From positions 219,457 through 283,456 of the forward strand of contig JAREIK010000722.1 in the NCBI GenBank assembly GCA_029783825.1: a stretch of 64,000 nt of DNA, given 5' to 3'. Source of the stretch: Sapria himalayana (lineage: Eukaryota > Streptophyta > Magnoliopsida > Malpighiales > Rafflesiaceae). The notes under the pieces were generated by a model. That model ran no database searches. It was given only the letters and a program-made list of their open reading frames with translations, and was not told where the DNA came from. Positions within the stretch are counted from its first letter, which is position 1; each line of letters opens with the position of its first letter. Of this stretch, positions 1-11,929 are shown piece by piece. A program made the translations under genes and the position numbers.

Positions 1-289
1 GATTTAGAAATAAAAAAAATAGTTTCTATTATCTACAAGAGGTACAAGTAGTATTTATGTTTTATTTGTTTATTATATATAATATACAATTATATATAGA
101 AACTATATGACATACAACCAAATAAGCACATCCACGTATTATTTATCAAATAATATTCACATAACATCTACCATAAGATAAAATGTTAAATAACAAAAAT
201 AAATATTTATAAATTTGTATATATAATTTATAACAAAATTTTAAAAATCTTTAAAAAATCATTAATTTGGATCAAAAATAAACATTGCA

Positions 290-790
290 AAAAATTAATA
301 ACATATCACAAATAACTACTAAGTCATTCTCTTGAAGAGTATTGTTCTCTTGAGATTTGGCTGGATTCTTTTTAGAATCATGAAAAATAGATAATGTCTC
401 TGCCAACTTATATATTATTTTTTTCATCTTCAAAATTTTTTGTTATATATTTTTATCTCTTTTCAATCTTTTAGCCTCTTTTTTTTTAATTTTTCAATTT
501 TATTTTGTATCTTTTTATTCTTTTGTTACATCTCCTTGTGTAATCTTTTATCAAATATTTTATTATAATTGGAAGATGATGATGAAGAATTCCAAATAGA
601 ACTTATATAAAATATAGATGCAAGAGTACCTAGATTATACACTCGTCATTTTTTCAATATGACTCTGACAGTCTGAAGGTAGATATGTGCAACATCAATC
701 TTTTATGTTTTTGTAGAAGGATCTGTTAATTATGAAGCAATTGTAATCATATTTTCTATAGTTTTTTATAATTGTTAAAATATAACATAA
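290..790 (-). pseudogene. Transposase_24-like (CACTA ORF1) C-terminal relic
   Basis: The minus-strand translation contains IENMITIASxLTDPSTKT, then a stretch ending in RVYNLGTLASIFYISSIWNS, then a lysine-rich coil. This resembles the plant transposase Ptta/En/Spm (Transposase_24) tail, which has a [G]RVYGLGTLASSF-like motif followed by Ser-rich and coiled-coil sequence. Stops interrupt every frame, so nothing is expressed as a full protein. Its place in the CACTA element, downstream of the TNP2-type remnant on the same strand, fits. The assignment is from motif memory and a profile search would settle it. Confidence 0.5.
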
Positions 791-1132
791 CGTATTAATT
801 GTTATATTAAAAAAAAATTATATTAGTAAAAAAAATTGTCTTCTTGATACTATAAAGATATTTTAAAAATAATTTTATTAATTATATTTAATGAGTTTAT
901 AAAAAATTAATTATTAACTATAGTAAAGAAATATATTTGAGTTTGCATTTTATTTATATTTAATACCAAATAATAAATTTAAAATTTTTTTTGTTAGTAT
1001 TTTCAATTATAAAATAAAACTACAAGTACAAAATGAGAATCTCATATAAATATCATTTGAATGTTTGTCTATAAATATTTTATCTTTCTTCTTATATATT
1101 TGCTTGAATATCTCAAATGGTGTTGGTAGATA

Positions 1133-1603
1133 TAGAGGTGTCAAACGGGCTGTGTCGGCCCGGCCCGACCCATTTTTTCTAGGCTCGACCGGGCTTTCGT
1201 GCCGGGCCAGGCATGGCACGGTACAGTAACCGTGTCATGTCTGTCCCGGCACGGTTTTTTGGGGGTTCAGCCCGGCACAGGCCCGCTGCATGATTCACTG
1301 GGTTCGGCCCAGTCGGGTCGAACCCTAAATTAAAAAAAAATTAGGGTTTTGGCGTCGCCGTAACCCTAATTTTAAAAAAAATTAGGATTTCGGCACGCCC
1401 AAAACCCTAATTTTAAAAAAAATTAGGAATTAGGTGCGCCCGAAACCCTAATTCTAAAAAAAATTAGGAATTGGGCGCGCCTGAAACCCTAACTTTAAAA
1501 AAAATTAGGGTTTCGGCGTCGCAGTAACCCTAATTAAAAAAAAAAAATTCGGCACGGTATCGTGTTGGGCCAAGCACGGCATGAGGTCCGGTTGACATCT
1601 CTA
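1133..1603. mobile_element. Non-autonomous hAT element 1 (471 bp, 8-bp TSD)
   Basis: The ends are TAGAGGTGTCAAACGGGC on the left and GTTGACATCTCTA on the right. They form imperfect terminal inverted repeats that fit the hAT pattern (YARNG start). The flanking 8 bases GGTAGATA are perfectly duplicated at 1125-1132 and 1604-1611, which is the hAT target-site length. The outer parts are very GC-rich (GGCCCGGC, GGCACGG motifs). The centre is a 41-bp tandem array. It encodes no transposase, so it must have moved using another element's enzyme. It sits inside the older CACTA element. Related elements are at 51618-52071 and 36292-36893, and an end is seen at 63337-63348. Confidence 0.88.
1321..1545. 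repeat. 41-bp tandem repeat with telo-box motifs inside hAT 1
   Basis: AACCCTAA recurs at 1321, 1362, 1403, 1444, 1485 and 1526, an exact 41-bp period. Each unit pairs AACCCTAATTTT with AAAATTAGGG/A, making an A/T-cored palindrome, followed by a GC-rich spacer such as GGCGTCGCCG. The AAACCCTAA core equals the plant telo-box, an interstitial telomere-like motif. The units differ by a few bases only. Confidence 0.9.
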
Positions 1604-2556
1604 GGTAGATATCCCAATTCAACCTCCTACAATTAAATATTAGTTATTATCATGGTATATCATTTATTATAACACATTTTATTTTTTTTTTATTATAAAA
1701 ATATAAATAACAACAAAAAATAAATTATAGTTATTTCAAATATATCGAATATTGGTAGGTCATTTTGAATCTCTAATATGTTTTAAAGGTCCCGATCTTT
1801 CAAATGTTTTTTTTATCGATAATTATGTGAGGCCACCTAGGATAAAATCTTGAACTCCTTACTATTTTAGTAATCCCATCATTTTATCCAAACACCAAGG
1901 GGGACACTTTTGTATCTTTATCATATTTTTTTCTTCACTTGTCAAGTTTGTTATTGTATCTCATACTTGTCATATATTTTCATGTATTCTTCACGGATAC
2001 CACCAAATCATAATTTCATTTGTATTTTTTCTGTAAAAATTTAATAAAAAGATAATACATTGTAATACATTAATTTTAAGAGTATATCATATTATACCAA
2101 AAAGAAAAGCAAGTAAATGCATCAAAGGTTTATTTGAAATTTTTTCTAATAAAATTTGTTCATTCTTGGGGGCACTTTGCTTTACTTTATACACTTCACA
2201 ATTATTTTTTTCTTAAATATCTTCTCGATTGTATGAGAAGTAGAAGTTTAAAATCATTATATACATATACATATAAACAAAATACATATTTGTTTTTGCT
2301 ACCAAGTTAGACTTTATTTTTAATATTATTAATGATAATATTCAATTTATAGCAATATAATACTTTGTTATTATTATAAAATACATAAATTTAAAAATTA
2401 TGATATATTTATTATTTTTATTCATATATCATTTTATATTTAATTTAAATAAAAAAAATGATAAAAAATGAATGTAGCAAATTTAAGAATGTTATGTATT
2501 GTTTATTATGTGGGCCGAATAAATATTTTCTCATTGTTTTGCTTGTAAATTAAGGA

Positions 2557-3900
2557 TTATGAATATTTTGTGGGTTTCGCTGCTATTGTACTAATGCATG
2601 GAGCTCCTATGATAGGTTGACCGAAATTATCAGTATCTTTTGGTGAAGAATGAGATGGAAATGAAATATCCGTGGTAGTAAATCTATTTATGCTATGATG
2701 AGGTGATGCCAAAGTTTTCTCCGTACGTGTAGGAGAATGCAATATCAATTAAAATAATTTAATTTAACATTCACTTTTTAATAATTACAAAATAAGAATG
2801 AGAAAATAATAAGACAGTCAATAAATTTCTAGTTATCATCCGAATTTTTTAAGAAATTATCTTTATCTACATATTCATCATTATTTGATTCTGTAATTAA
2901 TTCTTCTTCATTATCTTCTTCAACATTATCATCAATAATATCTAAATAATTTTTATTTTCACAAAGTAAAGTTTAAAGGTCATTATCTGTCCCACAAATG
3001 ATTGAATGAATTATAATATTATTCTCTTAAAAAGTTGATACGTGTCATGGAGAGACCATAACATCCCTTTCAACAATTTTTGATCAATGTCGTATCATGT
3101 CATTTTCAATAACATGATCTTTATGTTAGCTCATATCATTAGCAGTAGCATCAGATGTAAATAATATCTGTAAATGAGGAATTAATTGAAAATAATATAT
3201 CTTCTTGTGAAAGATATTTGTTTTTTTCCTTTTATATGTTATATTTTTTTATACCGAGCATAGTTACAAAAATTACATACAATTGATTTATTGTCATTGC
3301 CCCAATATATCATATAGTTATTAATGTAATAATATATTTTTTTCACCGTCAAATTCAAACCTTGTATTTATTTCTTTGTTTCATAAAAATTATCTGTCAT
3401 GATATTATTCTTTGATAATAATTTAGATAATAATTGGTATATTTCATTATAATATCTTTTTAAAAAATAATATTTTATCTTTAAATTTATTAGTCTGATA
3501 ATCACATATAACTTAGAGTGGTCATACAAATTACATCCCCAAACCTTTTTTTCTAAAGCCTTTAATATTTAAAAAAATTATTTTGCTGATGATATTAGGA
3601 TATTGTCAGTGATATCTAGATTTAATGAATGACCAATAATATTATTCAAAATTACTTCACATGCATCATTGGGATTAACAAATTTTATTGTAATAATTGA
3701 ATCAATATTTTTATGTACATAATGTGTAATTATGTGACAATTATTTTTCTGTGTTTATACAAAACATAATAGTCGCTAACAAATTTATTTTTTATTAGAT
3801 GATATTGTATTGTGTTCATATCATAAAAATTTTGATTTTGATATTTAAGAATATTACTTGGACATCTTATTTTTATTTCATCCATAAATTTATATTATTT
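2557..3900 (-). pseudogene. Decayed CACTA ORF2 (TNP2-type) tail, low-certainty
   Basis: Conceptual minus-strand translation gives short islands such as IPHLQILFTSDATANDMS followed by HKDHVIENDMIRH, which recall the PRLQRLF...HMxWH...xxxRHP stretch of TNP2 transposases. They are followed by an acidic tail (DIIDDNVEEDNEEEL and similar) like the end of many CACTA ORFs. Many stops and AT-rich runs interrupt. The open piece at 2557-2748 has no recognised domain. The link to CACTA is supported by position between the CACTA end and the Transposase_24-like relic. The exact domain call is tentative. Confidence 0.35.
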
Positions 3901-5269
3901 TTCAGCGAAGGTAATAAATTTCTCAATCCCATTTACAAATTTATCAATTAAAAATCAAAATTTTCAGTCTTATATTCATCAATTGACAATCATGTTGTAT
4001 AATATTTTTTATTCCTGTAACATATAATATTAATATTTTTAGAATTATAATAATTTATATAGAGATATTATTGTAATAAAGTTGTAGTAATATTTTTATG
4101 AAATTACATAAATCAAACAAATAAGTTGTAGTAAAAAAATTATTAGATAATTTTGGATTAAAATAAAAAATGATGAGTTGTTCTAATGTAATTTCATCAT
4201 TTACATAAAACTAAAAATTTGATATTTATTTATATTGGATGAAATTGCTTTAAAAAAAAGAAAAATTTTCAATGTCATAATTTGAATTTCTATTTTAATA
4301 ATAAGTATTAAATAATTATATAAACATATTATATATAATATAAAAAATAAATAAATTATCACTGTTAATATATTAAAATTTATCAATGAAAAAACATGCA
4401 AAATAAATAAACTATCAACGGAAAATATTATTAAATAAATGAGAAATTCTTTTAATCTATATGAAACATGTAGTATACTTAGGCGTATACTATATGTAAC
4501 ATGTAATATATAATTTTTAAATTTTAAATAAAGGCAGGTATTATTATTTTATTATAGTTTTAGTGAAATGTAGATCAAATAATTATATATTTTTAAAGTA
4601 GCTTCTAATCTTTTTTAGTTTTAATAATTTTTCATTACATTTCACAATTCTAATTACATACCCCACTTATATATTTTATTATTATTATTGTTATTACAAA
4701 TGAACATATAATAATTATTTTATTAATTATAAATTATTTATTATTAAAGTCTTATCATTAATATGAGTTATTCAATTTTGAATATCTTAAATATCATTTA
4801 ATTTTAGTAAGGAAATTAAATGCAATATAATTTTGGTGATATTAACTATAGGTCAATAACAAAATACACAAAATTATCATAAATCAATTAGGTTTTAAAA
4901 AATGTTACAAATAAAAATATGAAAAAAAAATGTAAAAAAATATAAATAATATATAATTTATCAATTATTTTTATAATAATTCAGCAAAACAATCAGATAG
5001 AATCCAATATAAATGTTAAAAATGAAAAAAAAAATTTACACTTAACACAAAAACGTACAAATAAAATTATTCCCGAATATAATACATATGAAATATCATA
5101 AAAATCATAATCTTATACCTTAAATTGCAGATGAAAATCACATCAAACAATATATGAAGGATATGCAATATTAACACGAATCGAATGAAATCACAACCAA
5201 ACCAAAAAATTCCTAAAACCCTAAGAACACTTCAAAGTTTCAAAGTAGCATTCGAAAATTAATTATCAT

Positions 5270-5641
5270 ATTTTAATGACGGAATTTAATTGTGTTGCTA
5301 AAAATACGACGGAATGTCTTTATATTGCATAATCATTTAAATTTATATAACGGATTTAATATCCCTCGCAATTAGAAACGGATAGGATTTTTGTTTTTGA
5401 TTATAAACGGATCCAAATATTTTTATCACTAAATTACAAGCATATCTGATTTTTACTTCGCGGATCATTTAGTGACGGAATAAAAAAACTCGAAAATTTT
5501 CATCGCTAAATAGTAATAGAAATTTTGTCCGTTTTAATTTTTTCTTGGTTTTGTTGATTCTGTTTTTAATTTGTTCTTAATTTTTAAAACAGATTTGGGC
5601 ATTTCTATTTTTCATTTTTAAATGGTTTATTTTTTGTAGTG
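5270..5641 (-). repeat. CACTA subterminal repeats and terminal inverted repeat
   Basis: Short motifs (gacggaat at about 5278, 5308 and 5474; aaacggat at 5385 and 5404; catcgctaa at 5500) are clustered before the terminal TTTTTTGTAGTG ending at 5641. Such clusters are the transposase-binding subterminal regions of plant CACTA elements. Confidence 0.7.
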
Positions 5642-6720
5642 TATAACAATGTGCCCCTTTTATTTTTCAGCATTGCACTTACTGTTAACATTGCCACTAT
5701 CCATTATGTGCACATCATTGCCCATGCTGCTACTGCATACTCTTCCCATGATGCCACAGCACACAAGTCACCCTGGTGCGCCTCCATGCTACCACTGCAC
5801 ACTTGCACCTATTGTGCAGATTGTTGCTGCACACCACGCGTCAACACCAATAATGGCTTGTCTACGCTGCACACTTTTAATTTTTGTACAATAAGTGTGT
5901 GCATACTAAAGCATGCGTGCGTCTGTGCTGTTACAAACACATTCTAGCCACTCCTCTCTCTTCCTTTTCTTAGTCTGCACCCTCCTTTGCTTTGATGCCA
6001 TGTAGAAACTATGCACATATAATGAAACACTCATATAAACTCAATAACATAAATGCTAAAAGAGAAAATCTTATACATACATACCAACTGAATTGGGGTA
6101 ACATATTAGGTGTTTCAAATTTAGAATAAAAAAGAACAAAAAAATATATATATAAACCATGACATTTGGTATATATTACTACTAGTCCAAATTTTGATTA
6201 TTCTCTAATGAATCAATGCTCAAGTAGGAAAATTTGCTTCATTTAAATTTGAGTCTTCAAAACTGAATGCTTATCATTAAGAGACTGAGTATAAAGAATT
6301 CCACTAAAATGATTCATCTGTTGCATACAATTCAGTTGCCAGATCCCAAATTTCCATGTACATCGTGCAAAAAGAAAATATTCTAGGAATACTAGCATTA
6401 CTTGATTGTCATAGTAATACCAAAACTTGAGCATCATTCAAACTCAATTCTTGTTAGCAATATTGTCAGTAGGATTAGATCTATGGTCAAGTAACCAAAT
6501 TTCTCCCTACTCAAAGATCAGAGCTGAACTGAATGTGTTTATTGGGTAAATGATTGTTTAACTTTTATTGAGTAATAATAGTCACTCAATCATCAATGAT
6601 ATCATAGTTATTTGAGGTGTAATTAACTTTTATGGAGTGGATTTGTGCGTGTGACACACTTAATCTAATATATATATATATGTGTGTGTGTGTGTCACTA
6701 AATATTGTTTATAGTTTTTA
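5642..6720. other. Spacer with a GC-richer cytosine/TGCACAC-rich patch
   Basis: No gene was recognised. 5650-5950 is clearly less AT-rich than its surroundings and repeats TGCACAC- and CCATGCT-like words. A 102-codon frame (5639-5947) crosses it but resembles nothing I know and has an overlapping second frame. 6668-6696 is a TA/TG microsatellite. The origin of the patch is unknown. Confidence 0.4.
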
Positions 6721-7049
6721 GGGGGATTTGTATTTTAATACAGAAAATACAAAATAATTAAAAAAATAACATTTTTTTTTCAAAATAAAAAAATGCACTA
6801 AACATAAAATATATATGTTTTGGTGTCAAAAATTAGAAACCAATTTTACCCACAACGTGACATGTCAGCTGACTTAAAAAATAAAAAAAAAGTCATAAAA
6901 TATTTTAAATTTTAACAATAATTGCAAGTCAGTTGTAGATGGTGATGATAGAGTTCGAACCCATGATTATCAGCTTTAAGATTATGTCTTCAACCATCTA
7001 GCTATAGGTATCAAGTCAGTCAATTAGCAAATATATATGTATATAAACA

Positions 7050-7093
<44 letters not shown>

Positions 7094-7372
7094 TGTTTAT
7101 ATACATATATACTAGCATAACTTTTAAGTTGGAGGGCATGCAATCACATTGTCATTTTTTGTAGCTGACTTGCAATTATTATCGTAAGTTAAAACTTTTT
7201 ATTAATTTTTTTTATTCTTTAAATATGTTGGCATGTCATATTGAGAAAAAATCGGGTTATTATTTTTTGGTGTATTAAAATGTAATAATTTATATTTTCG
7301 TTCATTTTTTTTAATTTTGGAAAAATGTTTTTTTTTTTTTTTTGTATTTGATGCGTTAAAATATAAATTTTC
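6721..7372. mobile_element. Foldback (MULE-like) element FB1, 652 bp
   Basis: Two long imperfect inverted arms fold on each other. The left arm starts GGGGGATTTGTATTTTAATA. The right arm ends, on the reverse strand, GAAAATTTATATTTTAA. Inner parts such as the reverse complement of 6920-6935 match TGACTTGCAATTATT at 7165-7180. The flanks ATAGTTTTTA (6711-6720) and ATACTTTTTA (7373-7382) differ at one base, giving a 9-10 bp target duplication, as for Mutator-like elements. The centre is a pure AT run inside a larger palindrome (7031-7111). The left arm carries a tRNA-like box at 6951-6963 (reverse strand GGTTCGAACTC). No coding capacity. Confidence 0.7.
7031..7111. repeat. AT-rich perfect palindrome with (AT)n core
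   Basis: ATATGTATATAAACATGA on the left is mirrored by TCATGTTTATATACATAT on the right, around an alternating AT run of about 40 bases (7052-7090). It can form a cruciform. It is the apex of FB1. Confidence 0.9.
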
Positions 7373-7382
7373 ATACTTTTTA

Positions 7383-8865
7383 TCTATTAATGAAATATAA
7401 TCAAATAAATAGTATTTAATATAAAAATTAAATCATCATTAGTATTTTTTATCATTATAAATATTTAAAACTATGAAACAAAATATTGAAATTTTAATAA
7501 TTTAATATGTAAATTTTGAAATTTAAATATTAAATATATCACATTAGACATAAAAATTAAATATAATTAATATTTTATATTATAAAAAATATTTTTAAAT
7601 TTCTAAAAGTAAAACAAAATAAATATTTATAAATCTTCATCAAATTCTAAATCAATAAAATTATGGATATTATTATTTTGTTTATAATCACTCTTGCACT
7701 CTCTCATTTTCATCTTTATCTTTTGATAAATATATTGTCTATTTATTTTCATCAATCATAGTAAGAATATAGTTTGTGTAGAGTTTGATGTTGATTTTGA
7801 TACTGATGTTTTGCTTGAGTTTTATTTAGATTTTATATAAATTCTAAACTCCTTATCTCTATTAATTCATACTTCATCTCACGTTGAATCATCACTATCA
7901 AACATTAAAATTATTTTCTTTAATATTTTTATCTTTCTTTCCATCAATTATTTATTATTATCATTTATTTATTTTAAGAAAATAAAATTAATGATGTGAT
8001 ACTTATTATATCTTTTCATCAAGTCTTAGTTGTACTTAATGTATACTAAATTATTGATGTTCCAACTTATTTCTTCTCTTACTATGAATTTAAAATATAA
8101 ATGTCATGATTATATATTATATTAAATAATATTGCAAAGACAAATTAAATTACCTTTAATTATTCTAGTATTTTATATTTTCAAAGATATTTTAATTTAT
8201 TTTACAAATCCGAGATACTACATGTTAGGTTGAAAACCTGCAATACAATTTTTTACAAAATTTTAGTTCTAAATTCAAATATACACTATTATTCAGTTAT
8301 AATTAGTTTTATTAATTTTTCAATTGAATAATTCATATATTTTAATAAAAAATATATAATAATTTAAATACATTAATCAATTAAATTGAATGATTAACAT
8401 GAAGGTTTACTATTCTTTGTTCTAATGGCAAACTCATTGCCAAAAGTAAACCAATTGATATTTGTGATATATATGAATTTAACACTAAAGAATACTTCAA
8501 TTGATAGATAAATTCCAAAAGAAAATCCAATAATTAGTATTCTACTTGGTATGGAGGTGTAATTGAGAGATTATAAGGGAAAAGAAACAATCGAGATAAT
8601 TTTCTTGGATAACTATGACTTGGTGCTTGGATTATATTTTCTTGATTGAGTGAATGCACTTCTAGACTCTAGTTTCATTTGCTGATTGTATATTGGCCAT
8701 AGATTTTATTTGCTTATGTATTGTTCTAATAATACAGAGTGTTGAATACCTTGTAGAAATGTTATATGCAATATAATTAGCATAAAAAAAATGAGGTGAA
8801 ATAAAATAATATATCTAGTAATCCTAAAGAATTATGAAAATTTGAAGGCTATCAGTGAGGTACTT
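7383..8865. other. AT-rich spacer, no gene seen
   Basis: Low-complexity A/T sequence with stops in all frames. I see no domain, terminal repeat or long tandem array. It may hold the decayed 5' part (gag/protease) of the gypsy element that starts to be recognisable at about 8866. Confidence 0.5.
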
Positions 8866-9735
8866 ATATAGGTGTTGGAACTTCTTGATTCATTTCAAAA
8901 AGCTATGCATATTATGTTATCAAAGGCATAGTCAGCAAAGAGAGAAGTGGACCATCAAATTGAAATGGTGTCAAATGTCTTTCAAATGGTCAAGACATCT
9001 TATTGAATGTCTCTCACCAAACTAAAGGAGGTATGAAAGCAATTACAAGAATTGATTAATATTGATTATATTTTGACTTTAAAAGCTCTATATTGTGTTT
9101 TTGTTCTATTTCAAAGAAGACATAATAAATCATTTTGGTTGTGCATTGATTATTAGGTTTCGATAAGTTGATAGTGAAAAATAAATATCTGATTTTATTG
9201 ATTATTGATTTTTTTTTAATCAACTTAGAGATGCTTTTTCAAATTCTATTTGAGATTGTGGTATTATCAAGGGCGAATAATTAAAGGGGATGAATCAAAG
9301 ATAATATGTGTGATGAGAATTGAGATATGAGTCCTATGAATTTTTGGCGACGTCACTTAGACTTATAAATGTACCGATCATATTTTGTACATGCATGAAC
9401 AAGGTAATACAATCTTTTCTAGACCATTTTCTTATAATATATTTGGACGATATGGTTATCAATAACAAATCATTGGAAGAATATATTGATCATTTGAGAT
9501 GTGTGTTAAATCTTGTGGGATAATGAATTGCATGTTAAATGGGAGCATTATTTTTTTTACATCATCAGAAATTTTATTTTTGAATCATATGGTGGGAAAA
9601 TGTGTGATGTGGATAGGCAGTCAAATTGCGAGCTATTATCAAATAGAAGCTATCAATTAAAGTAATTGAGCTAAAATTATTTTTTGGGTTAACTAATTAT
9701 TATTTTCATTTAATTTAGGATATTCTCACATTGAT
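8866..9735 (+). pseudogene. Gypsy reverse transcriptase relic
   Basis: The translated stretch reads like a gypsy RT: the REVDHQIEM leader, KxLQELINxDYI, CIDY, VKNKY, RYESYEFLATSLRLINVP, and the catalytic IIYLDDMVI at about 9434-9460. The thumb/connection RENQLYVKxE- and FLNHMVGK-like parts follow (9530-9600). The open piece 9320-9523 (67 codons) keeps the two catalytic aspartates, but frameshifts and stops flank it, so it is a pseudogene. The relic ends near 9735, where a GC-richer insert begins. Confidence 0.8.
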
Positions 9736-9739
9736 ACAT

Positions 9740-10128
9740 TGTTAATATACTTCATTAGGGAAGAGTTTGGAAGAGAGGTGGTGCTGGGTTGGCATGACCT
9801 TGTTTTTTGCAGCCTACTGCAAGCCATCATGTCCTGCTGTGAGAGCCTAATTTTGAAACTGAGTCGTGCCGTGTTGGCAGTCTTCCTAAGGGGGGAAATC
9901 CGGCATGACCTGCTGGCTTGCATGCTACTTGGGTCGTGTCAAGTCATGTCTGCCTAGCATGGTTGAGCTTGGCACCACTTGAGTTCGATAATAAATCCAG
10001 GTTAGCTTGGGTTTATCACCCAGATCTGCCACATGTTTTACGATACCCTAGCCTAGATGGCCCAGGCCTTTCAACTGTTTTTCCACTTCTATTTGGAAGT
10101 GGAACAAAGCTTGTTAGAATTTTTTTGA
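9740..10128. other. GC-rich insertion within the gypsy pol
   Basis: Between the RT relic (ending about 9735) and the RNase H relic (resuming about 10130) lies about 390 bp of much higher GC with words such as GTCGTGCCGTG, GGCATGACC and GATGGCCCAGGCC. The composition resembles the GC-rich bodies of the hAT elements in this window, but I could not find TAGAGGTG-type ends or a target duplication. Two ORF-like frames (9739-9957, 9918-10151) cross it and have no recognisable content. Confidence 0.5.
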
Positions 10129-10129
10129 T

Positions 10130-10400
10130 AATGGAAGCAAGTTATCATTGAAGAGTCTGATCTAGCCTTGTCGAATCATTCCAAATCATATGAAGTGCAC
10201 ATAAATATTTTGGATTTTATAATTATAAGAGTACTTGTCCAGGAAAGCTATCTCGTTGTATTTGAAAAATGAAAGTTGAATGAAACTTAATTATATTACA
10301 TAGTCTATGAAAAAGAAATGATAATGATAATTTACGTAGTCTATGAAAGCTATCTAGTTGTATTATTTATGGATATGGAGACATTAATCTTCAAGATCAT
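10130..10400 (+). pseudogene. Gypsy RNase H relic
   Basis: Translation gives EESDLALSNHSKSYEVHINI, then VLVQESYLVVFE, KLNE and VYEKEM. This matches the start of gypsy RNase H (EEPVLxLPDxxKPYEVxTDASD...GVLxQ...AFxSRKLNxxExxYxxxEKEM). The catalytic Asp of the TDAS motif is changed (read as NILD). Only the first third is recognisable. A 55-bp spaced duplication of AAGCCAACTCCCAAGTAAGT occurs at 10454 and 10508 just downstream. Confidence 0.65.
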
Positions 10401-11099
10401 GGTATGTAATAAAAACTAATAATGTAGCTATAAATTATTTCTAAACACAAAGAAGCCAACTCCCAAGTAAGTCCAATGGCAAAAGTTTCTTATCAAAACA
10501 TGAATATAAGCCAACTCCCAAGTAAGTCCCAAAACTAATATTCTTCAAAACAAGTATTTGGCTACTTGTTAGAATATAAGTCAGGAAAAAACTAATGTGG
10601 TAGCAAATGTACTAAGTTAAAACATGAAGCTTGTGACAATTAGTCAATCACATGAATGTTTGCAAAATAATATTAAAAAGGGATTGTTTGTAAGATTTGA
10701 TGATCAAATCTTTTATGGAACATGTTATGGAGGAAAAATTAGCAGATTTTGACTGGAAGCCGTGGAAGGAGATAATGCGTGTCATCATTCCAAGTGTGTT
10801 GGTCATACGGGCATGCATTGTATTTTAGTTCTTGTAAATGAGCAATATTATTAGCTACACAGCAAATGATGTCAAGTCTTATGTGAAGATTTTTCTAGTT
10901 TGTTAACAAGACCAGGTGAATCAAAAAACATAGTGAATCTTCTACAACCATTATAAATTTCAAAACAATCATTGGAGAGTATCTTCATGAACTTAATTGT
11001 GTGATTTCTTAAAATTTATAGCTTTGAAAGCATTATAATGGTAGTTTATCGATTTTAAAGATATGTTATTCTTATTCATATCATGAAAGTATATTTAGG

Positions 11100-11790
11100 G
11101 AATATATTTATAATAAAATTGTTTCTAAATAATATTATGAAGTATTAGGATATTCTCTAATTTATAGTCAGTGATCAAGATGAATGATTTATAAGATTAT
11201 TTTGGATAGAACTATTAAAATTGATATCATTAAATTTTAATTTTTTTAATTAGTATTCACTCCAAATTAATTGGCAGACCAGAAAGGATGAATATTTTTT
11301 TGGAGATATTTTCATGGTAACAAGACGGATACTGAAAAACTGCTTGAAAGCGCTTTGCTACTCCTTCGCTTGGAAGGAACCCGTGTTGGAGAGCTTGAAA
11401 GCGGCTTGTCTGGCACTTATTCATTGGTTCACAGAAACTATTTAGTGATGCATAATTTTAATATAATATTATGTTATTATATGAGAGTAATATAATTATT
11501 TCTAAATAATATTATGAAGTATTATGATATTTCCTAATTTATAGTCAGTGATCAAGATTAATGATTCATAAAATTATTTTGGATAGAACTATTAAATTTG
11601 ATATGATTATGTTTTAATTTTTTAACTTGTATTCACCTCAAATTAATGAATAGAAAGAAAGGATGAATATTTTTTTTTTTTTGGAGATTTTTTCATGATA
11701 CTTTATAATTGGTTCACATAAGATTTGGCTGAAACTATTTAGTGATGCATAATTTTCATATAATTTGTAGTAGAGAGAATCAATAAGGCA
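11100..11790 (+). pseudogene. Gypsy integrase core, tandemly duplicated
   Basis: Two diverged copies (about 11102-11460 and 11470-11790) both read FIVSDQD near their start and FWIELLKLI further on, the second Asp region of the integrase DDE core (IVSDRDxxFxSxFWxELxxLxG). Long stretches such as AATAATATTATGAAGTATTA and TATAGTCAGTGATCAAGAT are shared. Copy 1 has about 100 bp of GC-richer sequence (11315-11416) absent from copy 2. Both copies are full of stops. The duplication must be younger than the element's insertion because both arms share the same decayed reading. Confidence 0.7.
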
Positions 11791-11929
11791 ATTCATTTTA
11801 AGTTGTAATTGGGCAACAATTACATATCCCAAACACTATTATAATAGGTTATGCAGGATCAAATTCATCTGCTTATCTTTTTGCCAAGGAGTGATAAAAA
11901 TAAATTAATTTAGCTTGGATTGAATTGTA

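Larger units (their letters stand above)
1..5641 (-). mobile_element. CACTA (En/Spm) DNA transposon relic, left end outside the window
   Basis: The right end at 5641 reads, on the minus strand, CACTACAAAAAATAAACC, the diagnostic CACTA terminus. Inside it, 5270-5560 carries repeated short motifs of the kind found in CACTA subterminal regions (gacgga, cgctaaa, aacgga). Going leftwards on the minus strand come decayed pieces that look like the second half of a TNP2-type ORF and then a Transposase_24-type ORF. That is the usual plant order when the 5' end is at 5641. All frames are broken. The other terminus must lie left of base 1. A hAT element (1133-1603) is inserted in it. The terminus and subterminal repeats are seen directly. 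The ORF identities are weaker and rest on family motifs. Confidence 0.7.

Noticed and set aside
1125..1611. 9-bp target duplication (Mutator-like) reading of the hAT element
   Set aside because: A ninth base can be added only if the first T of TAGAGG is left out. The TIR starting TAGAG with YARNG consensus and 8-bp duplication fits hAT better, and holds in the second copy too.
5639..5947. 102-codon plus-strand frame
   Set aside because: No domain and Cys/His/Thr bias from TGCACAC-like words. A second frame overlaps, and it starts at the CACTA edge by chance.
6940..7010. Real tRNA gene in FB1
   Set aside because: A B-box-like word and a nearby A-box-like word exist, but I could not fold a cloverleaf, and the segment is part of an inverted-repeat arm.
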